Shown here in pieces: positions 40,174 to 47,799 of a DNA stretch of 64,000 bases. The translations under genes were made by a program, and so were the position numbers. Each line of letters begins with the position of its first letter. Position 1 is the first letter of the stretch. Origin of the DNA: Macrocystis pyrifera (Eukaryota > Sar > Phaeophyceae > Laminariales > Laminariaceae); NCBI GenBank assembly GCA_031763025.1, contig JASSKH010000012.1, forward strand, positions 3,658,001 to 3,722,000, written 5' to 3'. The notes below the pieces were generated by a model that saw nothing but the letters and a program-made list of their open reading frames with translations, was not told the origin of the DNA and ran no database searches.

Positions 40174-41556
40174 GTTCCTTGATGAGGATACAGGCGACGA
40201 AGGCACCAGAGACCGTGACCCGCCATACGCGGTATATGAGGGTTCATATTCGCGACCAGAAACGAAACGTGAGTGACATAAAGACAATAGCGATAACCAC
40301 ATCAAACTATGCACCCTGTACATAATTCAGTACGCGCGATAGAATCATCACACCTACCGCTTGCAAAGACGATTTTTCCGGGAGGACAAAATGATTCCAC
40401 AGCTCTTTTTTTTTTTTTTTAATTATTATCTTCAAAAAGTACCTGGTACCGGAAATTATTAATCAATAGTACTTACCTTGTCCTAAGCGTGTAAAATCGA
40501 GTACAACCTCTATGGGGCTTAAAAGGCGTGCCTTAACCCTCTCAGTACTGCACGGTGCAGGATAATCTGTTGGACTCAAATTCCAAGTAACTCGTCCCCA
40601 AAACGGGACTGCAGTACAAAAGGGTTTAAAAAAGGAAGAAAGTTGTTCTAAAATATTGACGATTAATACTACAATGTCACCCACACGTATGACAGCACCT
40701 CGGGTTGCTGGGGTATTGGCGTATGCCCTATGGGCCCGAAAGAGCAACACAGGGAGATGTACGAGGCGCGAGCAGCATGATTGATGCTACGTAATCGCAC
40801 GAGGATATAGCTTACAACTTCCTCGAGAAAACGGTTGAGTGTTGCGCTCTCGGGGCCCATAGGGTATATATAGTCTCGAAACAAGCCCAAAGCACCCACT
40901 TTACTGTGGCGCGTTGCATCTCGACAACCACCGCGTGGATCGAAAACGTTGCCCGTTTCAAAAACACGCGGTTGACGACAGGCTTTCCACGGATGCTACA
41001 CACGCATTCTCCACAAAAACACTGGGAAGCCTCTTTCCCCCCATTTCGGGGCGACCCACTACCGACCAGTCCGAACCCCAAGCCAATCAGACCCAATCAA
41101 CCATTGGACAGCGTTGCTCTCACCGGTCCAAAAAAATCTACTGCTGCGCTGCTACTGGCGACCACAGCACGTGGTACTGCCTCACCGCAGTACACAGCAG
41201 TAATGGCCCCTCCTCCATAGTGCCGGTACGTAAGCGCCCGCCGACAACACCCGACACTTTTGCGGCAACCGGCACTAATTACTCCGCGCACACTGAGCCA
41301 ACCGATTTCACAGGCACTTTACGGCAGGCAAGCGGCACTAATTACTCCGCACACTGGGCCTAGCGCTTCCACAGGCACTTCACGGCAGGCAACCGTCACT
41401 ACCAAAACCGGCCCCACAAAAGGGGCCACGCCGCTGCCGTACCTGCAAGGCGGTGATGGCGGCATCCTTCTCGGTGATGACGCAATGCAGCCGCTCGTTT
41501 TCCTCGGCAGCCCCTCCCAAAGACGCTTTACTGGACGTCTTGCTTCCCATGCCCAT
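28929..41556 (-). CDS. PPP-family metallophosphatase, copy 1 (split gene; exon set)
   Basis: Nine exons on the minus strand: 41556-41443, 39717-39493, 37638-37480, 35588-35454, 35303-35196, 34338-34186, 32300-32184, 31043-30785 and 29270-28929. They join in phase to about 537 residues. All PPP metal-ligand motifs occur in order: [32 protein letters not shown] and IVRAHE, with LWSDP between the last two. Such enzymes remove phosphate from Ser/Thr using two metal ions. The N terminus is a predicted coiled coil with a possible myristoylation signal. The C terminus after the catalytic core is basic, then very acidic ([17 protein letters not shown]), then Gly-rich. Nearest PPP subfamily is not determined. 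A run of 11 G in the 31043 exon puts the frame off by one, either an assembly error or damage. A final exon below 28929 is not identified. Confidence 0.9.
29317..29372 (-). mobile_element. LINE family C 3' tail fragment, reverse
   Basis: Poly(G), then ggtgttgcttgccttagtca and tttgaccata. Confidence 0.55.
29380..29487 (+). mobile_element. Family E MITE (29380)
   Basis: ttccactcttatcccaaaat on the left, atatttcgggacagggtggc on the right, AT-rich centre with taataata. Confidence 0.7.
29974..30030 (+). pseudogene. Inverted decayed copy of the 27683 segment
   Basis: After a (CT)n tract and GTAG comes gataaggaatcaggacggac, then gtgtactgatgaagtcgggt, with indels that break the frame of the counterpart. 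Confidence 0.5.
30141..30164 (+). repeat. (GGTC)n microsatellite
   Basis: Six units of ggtc. Confidence 0.9.
30376..30480 (+). mobile_element. MITE family A, subfamily GTCC, 105 bp (30376)
   Basis: ttacgggggtccatagttaa / ttaactacagacccccgtaa, TA on both sides. Confidence 0.9.
30785..31043 (-). CDS. Phosphatase copy 1: RAHE exon, frameshifted in a G run
   Basis: Acceptor CTCCAG, donor CTGCTG|GTGGGT. It starts [17 protein letters not shown], matching the GFGES.RG block of PPP enzymes. After 11 G it continues in the +1 frame as [60 protein letters not shown] and ILVDFEKLL. Ten G would keep one frame. The last metal-site His (RAHE) is present. Confidence 0.85.
32184..32300 (-). CDS. Phosphatase copy 1: LWSDP exon
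   Basis: Thirty-nine codons in phase 0 between CCTGTCAG and [51 protein letters not shown]. The DxLWSDP motif is characteristic of PPP phosphatases. Confidence 0.92.
32380..32452 (-). mobile_element. LINE family C 3' fragment, reverse (32380)
   Basis: tactcatttgttgcttgtct, tgaccattgaccacgcatcc, ctttcgagac: the inverse of the family C terminus, next to a reverse B element. Confidence 0.65.
32447..32745 (-). mobile_element. Two SINE-like family B fragments, reverse
   Basis: The first runs from gtgtactcattatcatgcat to gaggcggattttcttgcata (32459-32668). The second follows a 19-G run at 32674-32691 (tatcaatgccatacacggca) and stops at ccctacag. Confidence 0.75.
33404..33508 (+). mobile_element. 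MITE family A, subfamily GACC, 105 bp (33404)
   Basis: ttacggggggccatagtaaa / tactatggtcccccgtaa. Intronic in phosphatase copy 1. Confidence 0.9.
33545..33657 (+). mobile_element. Family D-like MITE, diverged (33545)
   Basis: gagggcaaagctgcaggccc on the left, gaccaaacaagagcagtttg on the right. Confidence 0.5.
34000..34110 (+). mobile_element. Family E-like MITE
   Basis: Right end attttgggccagactggtat with an AT-rich centre (tatattaatacgtattgaat). The left end is weakly kept. Confidence 0.4.
34186..34338 (-). CDS. Phosphatase copy 1: HGG exon
   Basis: Fifty-one codons in phase 0 between TTTTGCCAG and [63 protein letters not shown]. It includes the LPLA..I...I.CVHGG signature with the metal-binding His. 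Confidence 0.93.
34388..34442 (-). mobile_element. SINE-like family B tail fragment, reverse
   Basis: Poly(G), then tactcaatattttcatgcat and ggccaaagtcgtttgaccat. Confidence 0.55.
34583..34893 (-). mobile_element. SINE-like family B, reverse, 5'-truncated (34583)
   Basis: From tgtactcattatcatgcatg through cactcgagaggcggattttc to ctatgtaactgcctcgtggg, where it abuts the 59-G run. Confidence 0.85.
34894..34952 (+). repeat. Poly(G), 59 bases
   Basis: The longest homopolymer in the window. It lies at the truncated 5' side of a reverse B element, so it may be the tail of a second, lost element. Confidence 0.97.
35196..35303 (-). CDS. Phosphatase copy 1: GNHE exon
   Basis: Thirty-six codons in phase 0, acceptor GTTTTAAG, donor [48 protein letters not shown]. 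It holds the RGNHE metal ligands. The paralogous exon at 61940 differs at only a few residues. Confidence 0.95.
35454..35588 (-). CDS. Phosphatase copy 1: GDYVDRG exon
   Basis: Forty-five codons in phase 0: [45 protein letters not shown]. The donor is AAG|GTGATT. The acceptor TAATAG lies at the very end of a family A MITE: the A is the target-site base and the G is host sequence. Confidence 0.95.
35592..35697 (+). mobile_element. MITE family A, mixed subfamily, forming a splice acceptor region (35592)
   Basis: The left arm is GACC type (ttaggggggaccatagtaaa) and the right arm is GTCC type (attaactatggacccccata). On the minus strand its left end supplies the pyrimidine-rich run ggtccccccctaa directly before TAG|GAC of the GDYVDRG exon. 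Confidence 0.9.
35960..36080 (+). repeat. A-rich (AAAGA)n tract
   Basis: aaacaagaaaaagaaaaaag and similar words, ending in two long A runs. The Lys-rich and Phe-rich frames here are artefacts. Confidence 0.9.
36419..36597 (+). mobile_element. SINE-like family B 3' part with internal insertion (36419)
   Basis: Starts tagtagcccaatacctcacg. Between cggcattgta and ggatgcgagg there are extra bases caaaccaggtaacataaaa, containing CCAGGTA. It ends catgagtagcccccc. Confidence 0.75.
36632..36694 (+). mobile_element. LINE family C 3' fragment (36632)
   Basis: tggaaagaggtgcgtggtga to gcgaaatatgagtaccccc. Confidence 0.6.
36739..37255 (+). mobile_element. SINE-like family B interrupted by a MITE A (36739)
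   Basis: 5' part tcttggcggtcgatcacagg to gaggcagatacata, then the MITE at 36864-36968, then gtactctcactactgaatct to atggcaatgagtacacc and poly(C). It is otherwise co-linear with uninterrupted copies at 11007, 45320 and 58873. Confidence 0.85.
36864..36968 (+). mobile_element. MITE family A, subfamily GTCC, inserted in a SINE B (36864)
   Basis: 105 bp, left neighbour TA, right neighbour CA. The empty site in other B copies is acatagta. This is direct evidence for insertion as a unit with a 2-bp TA duplication, one copy since mutated. Confidence 0.92.
37262..37430 (+). mobile_element. SINE-like family B 3' part (37262)
   Basis: From ccctttcacgtttcgctccg to gataaagagtac and about 22 C. It contains a small internal duplication gaggg tcgagggtc. 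Confidence 0.75.
37480..37638 (-). CDS. Phosphatase copy 1: GDIHG exon
   Basis: Fifty-three codons in phase 0, acceptor CACATACAG, donor [65 protein letters not shown]. It carries the first Asp/His metal ligands. Copy 2 has an intron inside this block, after LTS(H)R. Confidence 0.94.
37690..37925 (+). repeat. G-rich low-complexity tract
   Basis: Runs of G with A and C interruptions, including about 29 G at 37750-37778. Long proline-rich frames on the minus strand here are not genes. Confidence 0.95.
37922..38385 (-). mobile_element. LINE family C 3' end with ORF remnant, reverse (37922)
   Basis: On the minus strand a broken frame includes [20 protein letters not shown], a stop, then [40 protein letters not shown] and [20 protein letters not shown]. 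It ends at the family tail and poly(C). The CxC...H...C spacing recalls the C-terminal zinc knuckle of non-LTR retrotransposon reverse transcriptases. The reverse transcriptase core is not present. Confidence 0.75.
38640..38960 (-). repeat. GATC-rich dispersed repeat (family G), reverse, split by a MITE A
   Basis: cctcgcgtaccgttgcgaga through cagtacagatccatcacagg, then the MITE at 38724, then gtacgggtcccacccggcaa. Confidence 0.6.
38724..38827 (+). mobile_element. MITE family A, subfamily GACC (38724)
   Basis: ttacggggggccatagtaaa / tttactatggtcccccgtaa, 104 bp, flanked by TA within a family G repeat. Confidence 0.9.
39130..39385 (+). repeat. GATC-rich dispersed repeat (family G)
   Basis: gctgggtagggcccgtaaca, catgggttggatgatctgta and tagatagatcatgatctatc. 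It directly precedes phosphatase exon 2 in genome order. Confidence 0.6.
39493..39717 (-). CDS. Phosphatase copy 1: exon 2, coiled coil and linker
   Basis: Seventy-five codons in phase 0, acceptor CGTGACAG, donor TTCAAG|GTTCGG (weak donor). [75 protein letters not shown]. In copy 2 FEVQRL is fused to the previous exon and KREHPLEP starts a new one, so introns differ. Confidence 0.9.
39749..40000 (+). repeat. (GGT)n and G-rich tract
   Basis: Nine or ten ggt units followed by long G runs at 39842-39864 and 39958-39978. The minus-strand proline/histidine frames are artefacts. Confidence 0.95.
40145..40172 (+). repeat. Poly(G) tract
   Basis: About 27 G after a short interruption. Confidence 0.95.
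40531..40627 (+). mobile_element. MITE family D copy (40531)
   Basis: aaccctctcagtactgcacg on the left and aaacgggactgcagtacaaa on the right. Confidence 0.75.
40720..40868 (+). repeat. Inverted repeat, about 30-bp arms
   Basis: gtatgccctatgggcccgaa plus agagcaacac faces gtgttgcgctctcggggccc plus atagggtata. The spacer is about 85 bp. It is possibly another MITE, single copy here. Confidence 0.7.
41272..41396 (+). repeat. Two-unit tandem repeat, about 62 bp
   Basis: cactaattactccgcgcaca ... acggcaggcaagcgg and cactaattactccgcacact ... acggcaggcaaccg. Confidence 0.85.
41443..41556 (-). CDS. Phosphatase copy 1: first recognised exon
   Basis: From ATG at 41556 it encodes [38 protein letters not shown], and ends CTTGCAG|GTACGG in phase 0. 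The second Met gives MGSKTSSK, a good N-myristoylation context (Gly2, Ser6, Lys8). The rest starts a coiled coil continued by [14 protein letters not shown] just before the ATG could be an acceptor, so the true start may lie upstream. Confidence 0.75.
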
Positions 41557-41618
41557 CCTAGTGATACCAGAACGAGAGCAGCAGCGACGGGGGGGGGGGG
41601 GGGAAAAGAGGAGAGAAA

Positions 41619-42015
41619 GGGGGGGGGGGGGGTACTCGATTGTTGCTTGCCTTAAGTCATCTGACGTTGAGGACACGTTAGGATAGTTTCGGCTTGCCAA
41701 CGTTCCCTCAATGTCTGGTACCAGTATGTTTCGTGGGATGATGGGTCGGGGGGGGGGGGGGGGGGATGTACTCGATATCATGCATGGCCGTAGTCGTATG
41801 ACCATAGACCTTTACATCTCTACAATGCCGGGACGGAGCTCGTCGGGTTTTCACCGACCAGGCAGACATTGATAGCTTGCAACAAGCGGGGGCGTAGTCA
41901 TTTATTTCTTGCCTTAAGTCGTTCGACCATTGACCACGCATCCCTTTCGAGGCGGAGCAAAGCATCGTTCCTACTCCTAAATAGACGAAACCTCCACCGA
42001 CAAAAAGAGGGTGGG
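41619..42015 (-). mobile_element. Mixed LINE C and SINE B fragments, reverse
   Basis: 41619-41690 is a C tail (tactcgattgttgcttgcct). 41747-41880 is a B end (atgtactcgatatcatgcat to accaggcagacattgatagc). 41888-42015 is a C end (catttatttcttgccttaag, ccctttcgaggcggagcaaa). Confidence 0.65.
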
Positions 42016-42069
42016 GGGGCATGAGTACCGCTCGTTGAAAAGTTGTCGCATTAAAAGTTTCCACGACTT

Positions 42070-42300
42070 GGACAGGTCGTCGATCCCCACTTGAATGATC
42101 TACCGGGTAGACCTTTTACGGCAGATAGATCCCTGATCTGTATGATCTAGCTCATGTTACCGGGTGGGTGCCGGAATAACCTGCATGATCTCGCACACGT
42201 TCGCCGGGTTGGTAGATGTTTAACGTAATATAAAGATTCCGCACAATATATCTTGATGATCTTGGTGATCGATCTGCAGATGATCTATCTGTCAGTTATG
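42070..42300 (+). repeat. GATC-rich dispersed repeat (family G)
   Basis: gatctagctcatgttaccgg, ccggaataacctgcatgatc and cgggttggtagatgtttaac. Confidence 0.6.
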
Positions 42301-42800
42301 CGAGATTTTCGATAAATCTCATTGATCGAACGTCGATATCTACATCGATTTTTTCGATAGTTCGATACATATCGAAATTCGATATATCGAGATATCGACC
42401 TATCGAACTGAGACATACATGATCTTGATGATCTATCTTGATGATCTGCCGTAGATCGTGATCTATCTGTCCGATGTGCGAAAGATTCGATACATCAATG
42501 GATAGAACTGCGATATATCATTATACCAGGTATCGACTATCGAACTGAGACATGGATAATCTTGATGATCAAGATATAGATCAATCTGTCCGATGTTCGA
42601 AATTTTCGATATGTCAACCCATCGAAGTTCGATCTATGTACATCGAAGTTCCATACATATCGGAGTCAGATATATCCATATATCGACTTATCGGACTGAG
42701 ACATACATGATCTCGATGATCTAGATCTTGATATATCTGTCCGATGTGCGCAAGTTTCGATGCATATCGAAGTTCGATATACCGACTTATCGAACTAAGA
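42301..42800 (+). repeat. TCGATA-rich satellite, about 125-bp higher-order unit
   Basis: Blocks gaaattcgatatatcgagat, gacatacatgatcttgatga and ctgtccgatgtgcgaaa recur four times with drift. Confidence 0.85.
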
Positions 42801-42825
42801 ACACCGCGCTCTACTCCGAACGGAA

Positions 42826-42882
42826 CACCACCACCACCTCCTCCTCCTCCTCCTCCCCCCTCCTCCTCCTCCTCCTGCGAAT
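42826..42882 (+). repeat. (CCT)n microsatellite
   Basis: About 17 CTC/CCT units with one C-run interruption. Confidence 0.95.
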
Positions 42883-43132
42883 CATCGGTTTCCAGCGCCG
42901 ACAGCGCACCGACGACTTTATGTCATGCGCCACAGCCCTCAAAAAGACACAACGCGAGAGCGTCGAGACGACTATCCGACTGTAAAAAAAATATTCGCGG
43001 AGGGCGTATACACAGTGGACGAACGACAAGCAGCTACCACAAGGGTGATATTTTGGGACGATGGCCGGTTGGGAGAATCCGGGATCAGGTCGGCCAGGAA
43101 AAACCCGGGTCCAACGTCTACAGCTTCAGATA

Positions 43133-43239
43133 TCACGGGGGGTCCATAGTAACTAGGACCAAATATTGTCAGTAAAAATAGGTAAATATATAGTTTTTTT
43201 ATATATACCATAGGTCCTATTAACTATGGACCCCCGTAA
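43133..43239 (+). mobile_element. MITE family A, mixed ends (43133)
   Basis: Left tcacggggggtccatagtaa combines GTCC and GTAA features. The right arm is GTCC type (taactatggacccccgtaa). Confidence 0.85.
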
Positions 43240-43600
43240 TACTACGGTATGGTATGTGGTGGTACGGTACAGAGTGATGCGCTGCGGTTTTGGTACGGTA
43301 TGGTGTGGTATTGTGTGGCAAGTTGCGGTGTGGCACGGTACGCAACGCAACAATTTAGAAGTAACGAACGGAACGGTGTGGAGCAAGCATGAATGGCATG
43401 GTATATTGCTGTACGACGTGTACAGAATCGCGGACGAACTCAACGTGTTTCCAGCCAGCCAAGGTATGGCGTTGCAAGGTACGGTGTGACAGGGCATGCT
43501 ATGCTATGCTATGCTACGCTACGATATAGTAGCACGGTATGGCATGGTATGGTGCAGCATGTGTGGTGTAGTACGGTGGGTACAAATAGTCGACGAAATT
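43240..43600 (+). repeat. GGTAY/TATGG repeat tract
   Basis: tacggtatggtatgtggtgg and tgctatgctatgctatgcta are pentamer-type slippage runs. A second copy of tttccagccagcc/tttccagccaccg at 43448 and 43608 indicates a segmental tandem duplication. Confidence 0.8.
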
Positions 43601-43818
43601 CAAGGTGTTTCCAGCCACCGAAGCAACCACGTAAAATCACCCCGTTGTTGCTACTAAAGGAGCAGCGATGGTGTCGTGAACCACGGCGGCTAAGAGCGTA
43701 CCGGGGCGACCGTCAAAGAGGCTCACTGTTTCATGACGAGGTGGCATGGGGACGACGTAGAGAGGAGCTGGCAGCACCACACACCAGAGGGCGCGCCAAG
43801 AGCGGCGGGAAGGGGGAA

Positions 43819-43993
43819 GTGGGGGGTACTCATGCCATGCATTGCCGTAGTCGTACGGTCATAGACCCTTGCCCCGCTACGATGCCCGGACGGAGCACGT
43901 CGGGTTTTCACCGACCAGACAGACATTGCCTCAAACGTGGGGTGTTGAGCGAGTCGCAGGAAGGGTGAGCTTGCATCTTACTAAAAACGGGGA
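43819..43993 (-). mobile_element. SINE-like family B, reverse (43819)
   Basis: ggggtactcatgccatgcat to gagcttgcatcttactaaaa, with a deletion in the caagcgcgaagc core. Confidence 0.75.
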
Positions 43994-44342
43994 GCCGTAC
44001 CGATAATGCTGTCGACGAAAGCAAACAGTCGCAGATCGTGTGCCACGTTTCCAGAGCGAGCCTGTGCTATTGCTGCACCGAAGTACGTGCTTTACATTTT
44101 GTGCTCAGCGTTTTTCCTGGGCGGGCGGGGTGCCACAGCGGCAGCAGTACTGACGCCTGGCACCGCTGCCAAGAGGTATACAGGAAGGAGGAGATGGCAG
44201 ATCGTGTGGCAAGGTCCCATGCATCGGACACATTACAATCTACAATAGATCATCCAGGTAAGGCAACAGCAAAAGGCAACACCAGGTACAAGGGGGGGGG
44301 GGGGGGGCTACGATTCAAGATAGAGATATCTCAGGCCTACTA

Positions 44343-44447
44343 TTACGGGGGGGCATAGTAAACAGGACCTTCGGTACACACAAAAACCTATATATTCAAC
44401 TATTTTTACTCACAATATTTGGTCCTATTTACTATGGACCCCCGTAA
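44343..44447 (+). mobile_element. MITE family A, mixed subfamily, 105 bp (44343)
   Basis: The left arm is GCATAGTAAACAGG type. The right arm ttactatggacccccgtaa combines TTACTA with GGACC. Confidence 0.88.
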
Positions 44448-44449
44448 TA

Positions 44450-44538
44450 GAACCGCAGTCCCGTTTTGGGGACAAACCGCTCCAATTCTAGGCAGTTTGT
44501 CCTAAAAAACGGGACTACAGCAGTCCTCAAAGGGTTCA
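44450..44538 (+). mobile_element. MITE family D copy (44450)
   Basis: aaccgcagtcccgttttggg on the left, gactacagcagtcctcaaag on the right. It directly follows a family A copy. Confidence 0.8.
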
Positions 44539-44571
44539 TAGAAGAACTCATTTCAAACCTGTATTTCTCTC

Positions 44572-44780
44572 AACACTTTTAGAACTGTAGTCCCGTTTTC
44601 TGCACAAACCAGACAAAACACTACTGCAGGTATTACGGGGGACCACAGTAAATAGGACCGAATATTGTTCGTAAACATAGGGAAATATATAGGTTTTTGT
44701 GTATACGGTAGGTCCTATTTACTATGGTCCCCCGCAACAGTTTGTCCCAAAAACAGGACTGTGGTACGGAAAGGGTTACA
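44572..44780 (+). mobile_element. MITE family D copy split by a MITE A (44572)
   Basis: acttttagaactgtagtccc ... actactgcaggta is the left part. tttgtcccaaaaacaggact and gtggtacggaaagggtta are the right part. Confidence 0.85.
44633..44737 (+). mobile_element. MITE family A, subfamily GACC, nested in a D element (44633)
   Basis: 105 bp, TA on the left and CA on the right, the same flank pattern as at 36864. Confidence 0.9.
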
Positions 44781-45319
44781 CCGGAATGGGTATTAACTTA
44801 AGAGCGCTGAGTTCACGCAGGGGTGCCATCGGTTTTCAGCGCTCAAGACTTTTCTCCACGACACTGGTAACGGTGCCAAGGTCCAGCACTATATTTTCGG
44901 AATTCTCTCGACCAGAACGTTTTAGAAAACGCCGGGTTGTTCGGTGATGACAACCTTTCCCGTCCTGGAATATTTCCGAAAACGCCTCCTTCCTTCGGTA
45001 TTAGCAAACCTTCCCGTTCAGGAATAACCGAGAGCTTAAAAACGATCGCATTCCTGTGCGTACTCAACGCTCTTCACAATATATAGCAAGAAATACTTTT
45101 AATACTGTAGGTACACAGGGGGGGTACGATTCATGAGATGGGCGCGTAATGCCTACCAGGTATTAGTAGACCTCTCTTAGACCGGTATTTCTCATAAACC
45201 GGAACGATTATGATATAACTGGAAGCTTTTAGTACAAAGGTGTCAAGCCATCTGACACCCTTCCATCGGTATTTCTCTTAAATCGAGCTCTCCTATATAG
45301 TACCCCCCCCCACCCGTAC

Positions 45320-45812
45320 ATAAATGTTGTATATAGGTTGGGTTCGCGTCGTCGTTCCCTACTTGAGCTAGACAACCAGGGCGCCGTTTTTCATGGGGGG
45401 TTTTGGGCGGGCGGTCACGGCTGGTGGTCCACATAGGTAAATTGTGAGGGGTGGAGAACCTTTACTCCGCACAAGGGGAATGATCGTATCACGTACTAGT
45501 AGTGTTCAAGGTAAGGCACCCAAGAGACAGCTACATAGTACTCCCATTGCCGTCTCCGGAAGTGGCCACACCAGAAATTATATTAACTCATTGAAGCTGT
45601 CATCCAGATGCAAGTCCGCCTCACAAGCGGTTCTTAGTAGGATGCAGCTCACCCTTCATGCGACTCGCCCAACACCTCACGGCGCTTCGCGCTTGGTGCA
45701 AGCAACGTCTACCTGGTCGGTGAAAACCCGACGTGCTCCGTCCCGGCATTGTAGGGATGCGAGGGTCTATGGTCATACGACTACGGCCATGCATGATACG
45801 GAGTACCCCCCT
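45320..45812 (+). mobile_element. SINE-like family B, nearly full-length (45320)
   Basis: tataggttgggttcgcgtcg to catgatacggagtaccccc. It contains acagctacatagtactccca, the empty site for the MITE at 36864. Confidence 0.85.
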
Positions 45813-45827
45813 CCCTCTATATTACCA

Positions 45828-45896
45828 AAAGGGATGCGTGGTCAATGGTCAAATGACAAAGGCAAGCAACAAACGAATATCCCCCCCCTATACAGG
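45828..45896 (+). mobile_element. LINE family C 3' tail (45828)
   Basis: aaaagggatgcgtggtcaat to aacgaatatcccccc, immediately after the B element. Confidence 0.7.
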
Positions 45897-45898
45897 GG

Positions 45899-46420
45899 AT
45901 TGAGGGAAGGAATAGGAATGAAAACGTATTTGCACGGCCCGATGGACTTCGCGAAAACGCTGAAACCGCGATTTCGTGCAGGTGACCTGGACCTGCCAGA
46001 AAGAAGAAAGAGGTTTTACCAGTAGCCGGGAGGAGGAGGAAGTAGATGCACAGATGTGCCCGTGTGGCAAAGCAATAGAGAGTAGAACTCACATAGTAGG
46101 AGAAAGTGAAATGTACAAGCAGGAACGGGATGCGTTGGAAGAGACGAGGGAAATGGAGGGGATTGACACACTAGATAGCAGCGAGAAAACGAACGCTATC
46201 CTAGGAGATAGATGGTGCCCACAGGAGGCGAAACAGGAAGGGGATAAGATTAGCAAAAAGTTTCTATGTAATGTACCAGGCAAGGAAACAACGTAATGAG
46301 CAACCAAATGCTGGAGGTGTCTCTATTAGGAGTAGGAACGGTGCTCCGTCTCGAAAGGGATGCGTGGTCAATGGTCAAATGACTGAGGCAAGCAACAAAA
46401 AGAGTACCTCCCCTCCCCTA
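45899..46420 (+). mobile_element. LINE family C 3' end with C-terminal ORF remnant (45899)
   Basis: The best family C copy. One frame gives MKTYLHGPMDFAKTLKPRFR, AGDLDLPERRKR. After a frameshift it continues [40 protein letters not shown], then DTLDSSEKTNAILGDRWCPQ. The last zinc-knuckle Cys is Ser here (GES against GEC at 38.3 kb). The final coding part, [20 protein letters not shown], overlaps the conserved 3' terminus and poly(C)-like tail. It is a dead, 5'-truncated copy of a non-LTR retrotransposon. Confidence 0.75.
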
Positions 46421-46539
46421 TATTATATTCCTGGTACATGTGTAGCATGGGTTGAGGTGTCCACTTCAGCCACGCAAGTGGTCGAGCAGGGAATCTTGCA
46501 AGCACCGGACAGATCACCGAACCCCAAATCATTATATAT

Positions 46540-46715
46540 TTTTTCAGGGCAGAGAGATCAGATAGATAGATTCCTGATATGTACTATCTGTATGATCTAG
46601 CTCACTTTTCCGGGTGGGAGCAGCACAATCCGCATGGTCCACGTATGTACCACATCATTCCTGGGTTGGACACATACAAATACAGACCCTGCACAGCAGC
46701 TCATGACAGCTTGTT
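46540..46715 (+). repeat. GATC-rich dispersed repeat (family G)
   Basis: ctgtatgatctagctcactt, gtgggagcagcacaatccgc and ttcctgggttggacacatac. Confidence 0.6.
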
Positions 46716-46864
46716 TTCTTCTTCACCTCTGTCCTCCTCCACTCCAGAGCTTCTCGCTGGGCGTGGCGTGCCTTCGCTCGTGCAGCAACAGCAGTTCCTA
46801 TTCGTGTGTTCTTCTTGCCGTGCCGTATGTATTATCGAATGTTCAGTCTCATTTTAGGATTGGC

Positions 46865-46962
46865 CCCTTTTTTAGTACTGCACTACAGTACAGAAAACGA
46901 AACCTGAAACACCATTTCCAAGGGTTCTTGTTTGCACAACGGGACTGCAGTCCTAAAGAGGG
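46865..46962 (+). mobile_element. Family D-like MITE, diverged (46865)
   Basis: The right end aacgggactgcagtcctaaa is intact. The left half (ttttttagtactgcactaca) is weak. Confidence 0.5.
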
Positions 46963-47790
46963 GTGGGAGATTCCTTTTTGGTGGCGTTTTGGCTTTTGAT
47001 TTCGGTGTGCCCTTTCTTATCAAAGAAGCGTAACCTCAGCCCTTTTCCTCGTAGAGGCAACTCGCAACCCACCCACTGAGCGGTTTATTTCGATCGTTTC
47101 GATCGGCCGTAAGTTCGGCTCGTTCTCGTTCCGCATCTTTCGTACCACGCCATCAGCTAAAAACAGCCAGCAGATTGGCGTTTCATTTCCTTACCTCGAT
47201 TCATTCGCGACGATCTGTTGCTTTTCTCTGTCCCACCAACGGATTTCTGTGACCACGTGACGACACAACTTTGTACCCCTCAACAGCAGCGGTCTACGAA
47301 GGATGAAGCACTCACTACGGTCGTACCGTATGTTCTACAATCAAGATGACACATCCCCGGTGGACCGAATTTCCCAAGCCGATTTCCCACAAAGCAAGGG
47401 GGTGGAGCACACCCAACCAGAACGACGGGTTTGGAAAGACCACGTCTATTTGATAGACCTTTCCGAGGACGTATGCATCGCTCGGGCGTATGCACTCTCC
47501 GCGTCGTGTTGAGCACATCAGCTCGTCAATTTCGTCCCAGGGGGGTATGTTATCTTATCACCCCAGCGTGATAGTGTGATACGGTAGGAACACTGGGGTG
47601 TCGTGTCGCCATCGCTTGCTAGATAGATCGTGGGCGGAGGGAAGACCTGTGCTGGTGGTGAGAGGCGTAGCTTACCACTTTATTCGAGAAAATCGTTTAG
47701 GGTCACAACGAACAGCAGGAATGTGTACCAGTACGAGAGGGATATATAGAATTAACCCTGACCCCAAGCCCAAGCCAATCAGATCCAATT
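46963..47790. other. Gene-free stretch, nothing recognised
   Basis: No coding block with family resemblance. It includes a segment (aagcccaagccaatcagatc) similar to 41080-41100, so part of it is a dispersed repeat. Confidence 0.4.
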
Positions 47791-47799
47791 AACCAAGGC

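Noticed and set aside
47735-47760. Large-subunit rRNA fragment (agtacgagaggg)
   Set aside because: Only about 12 bases agree and neighbouring conserved rRNA sequence is absent.
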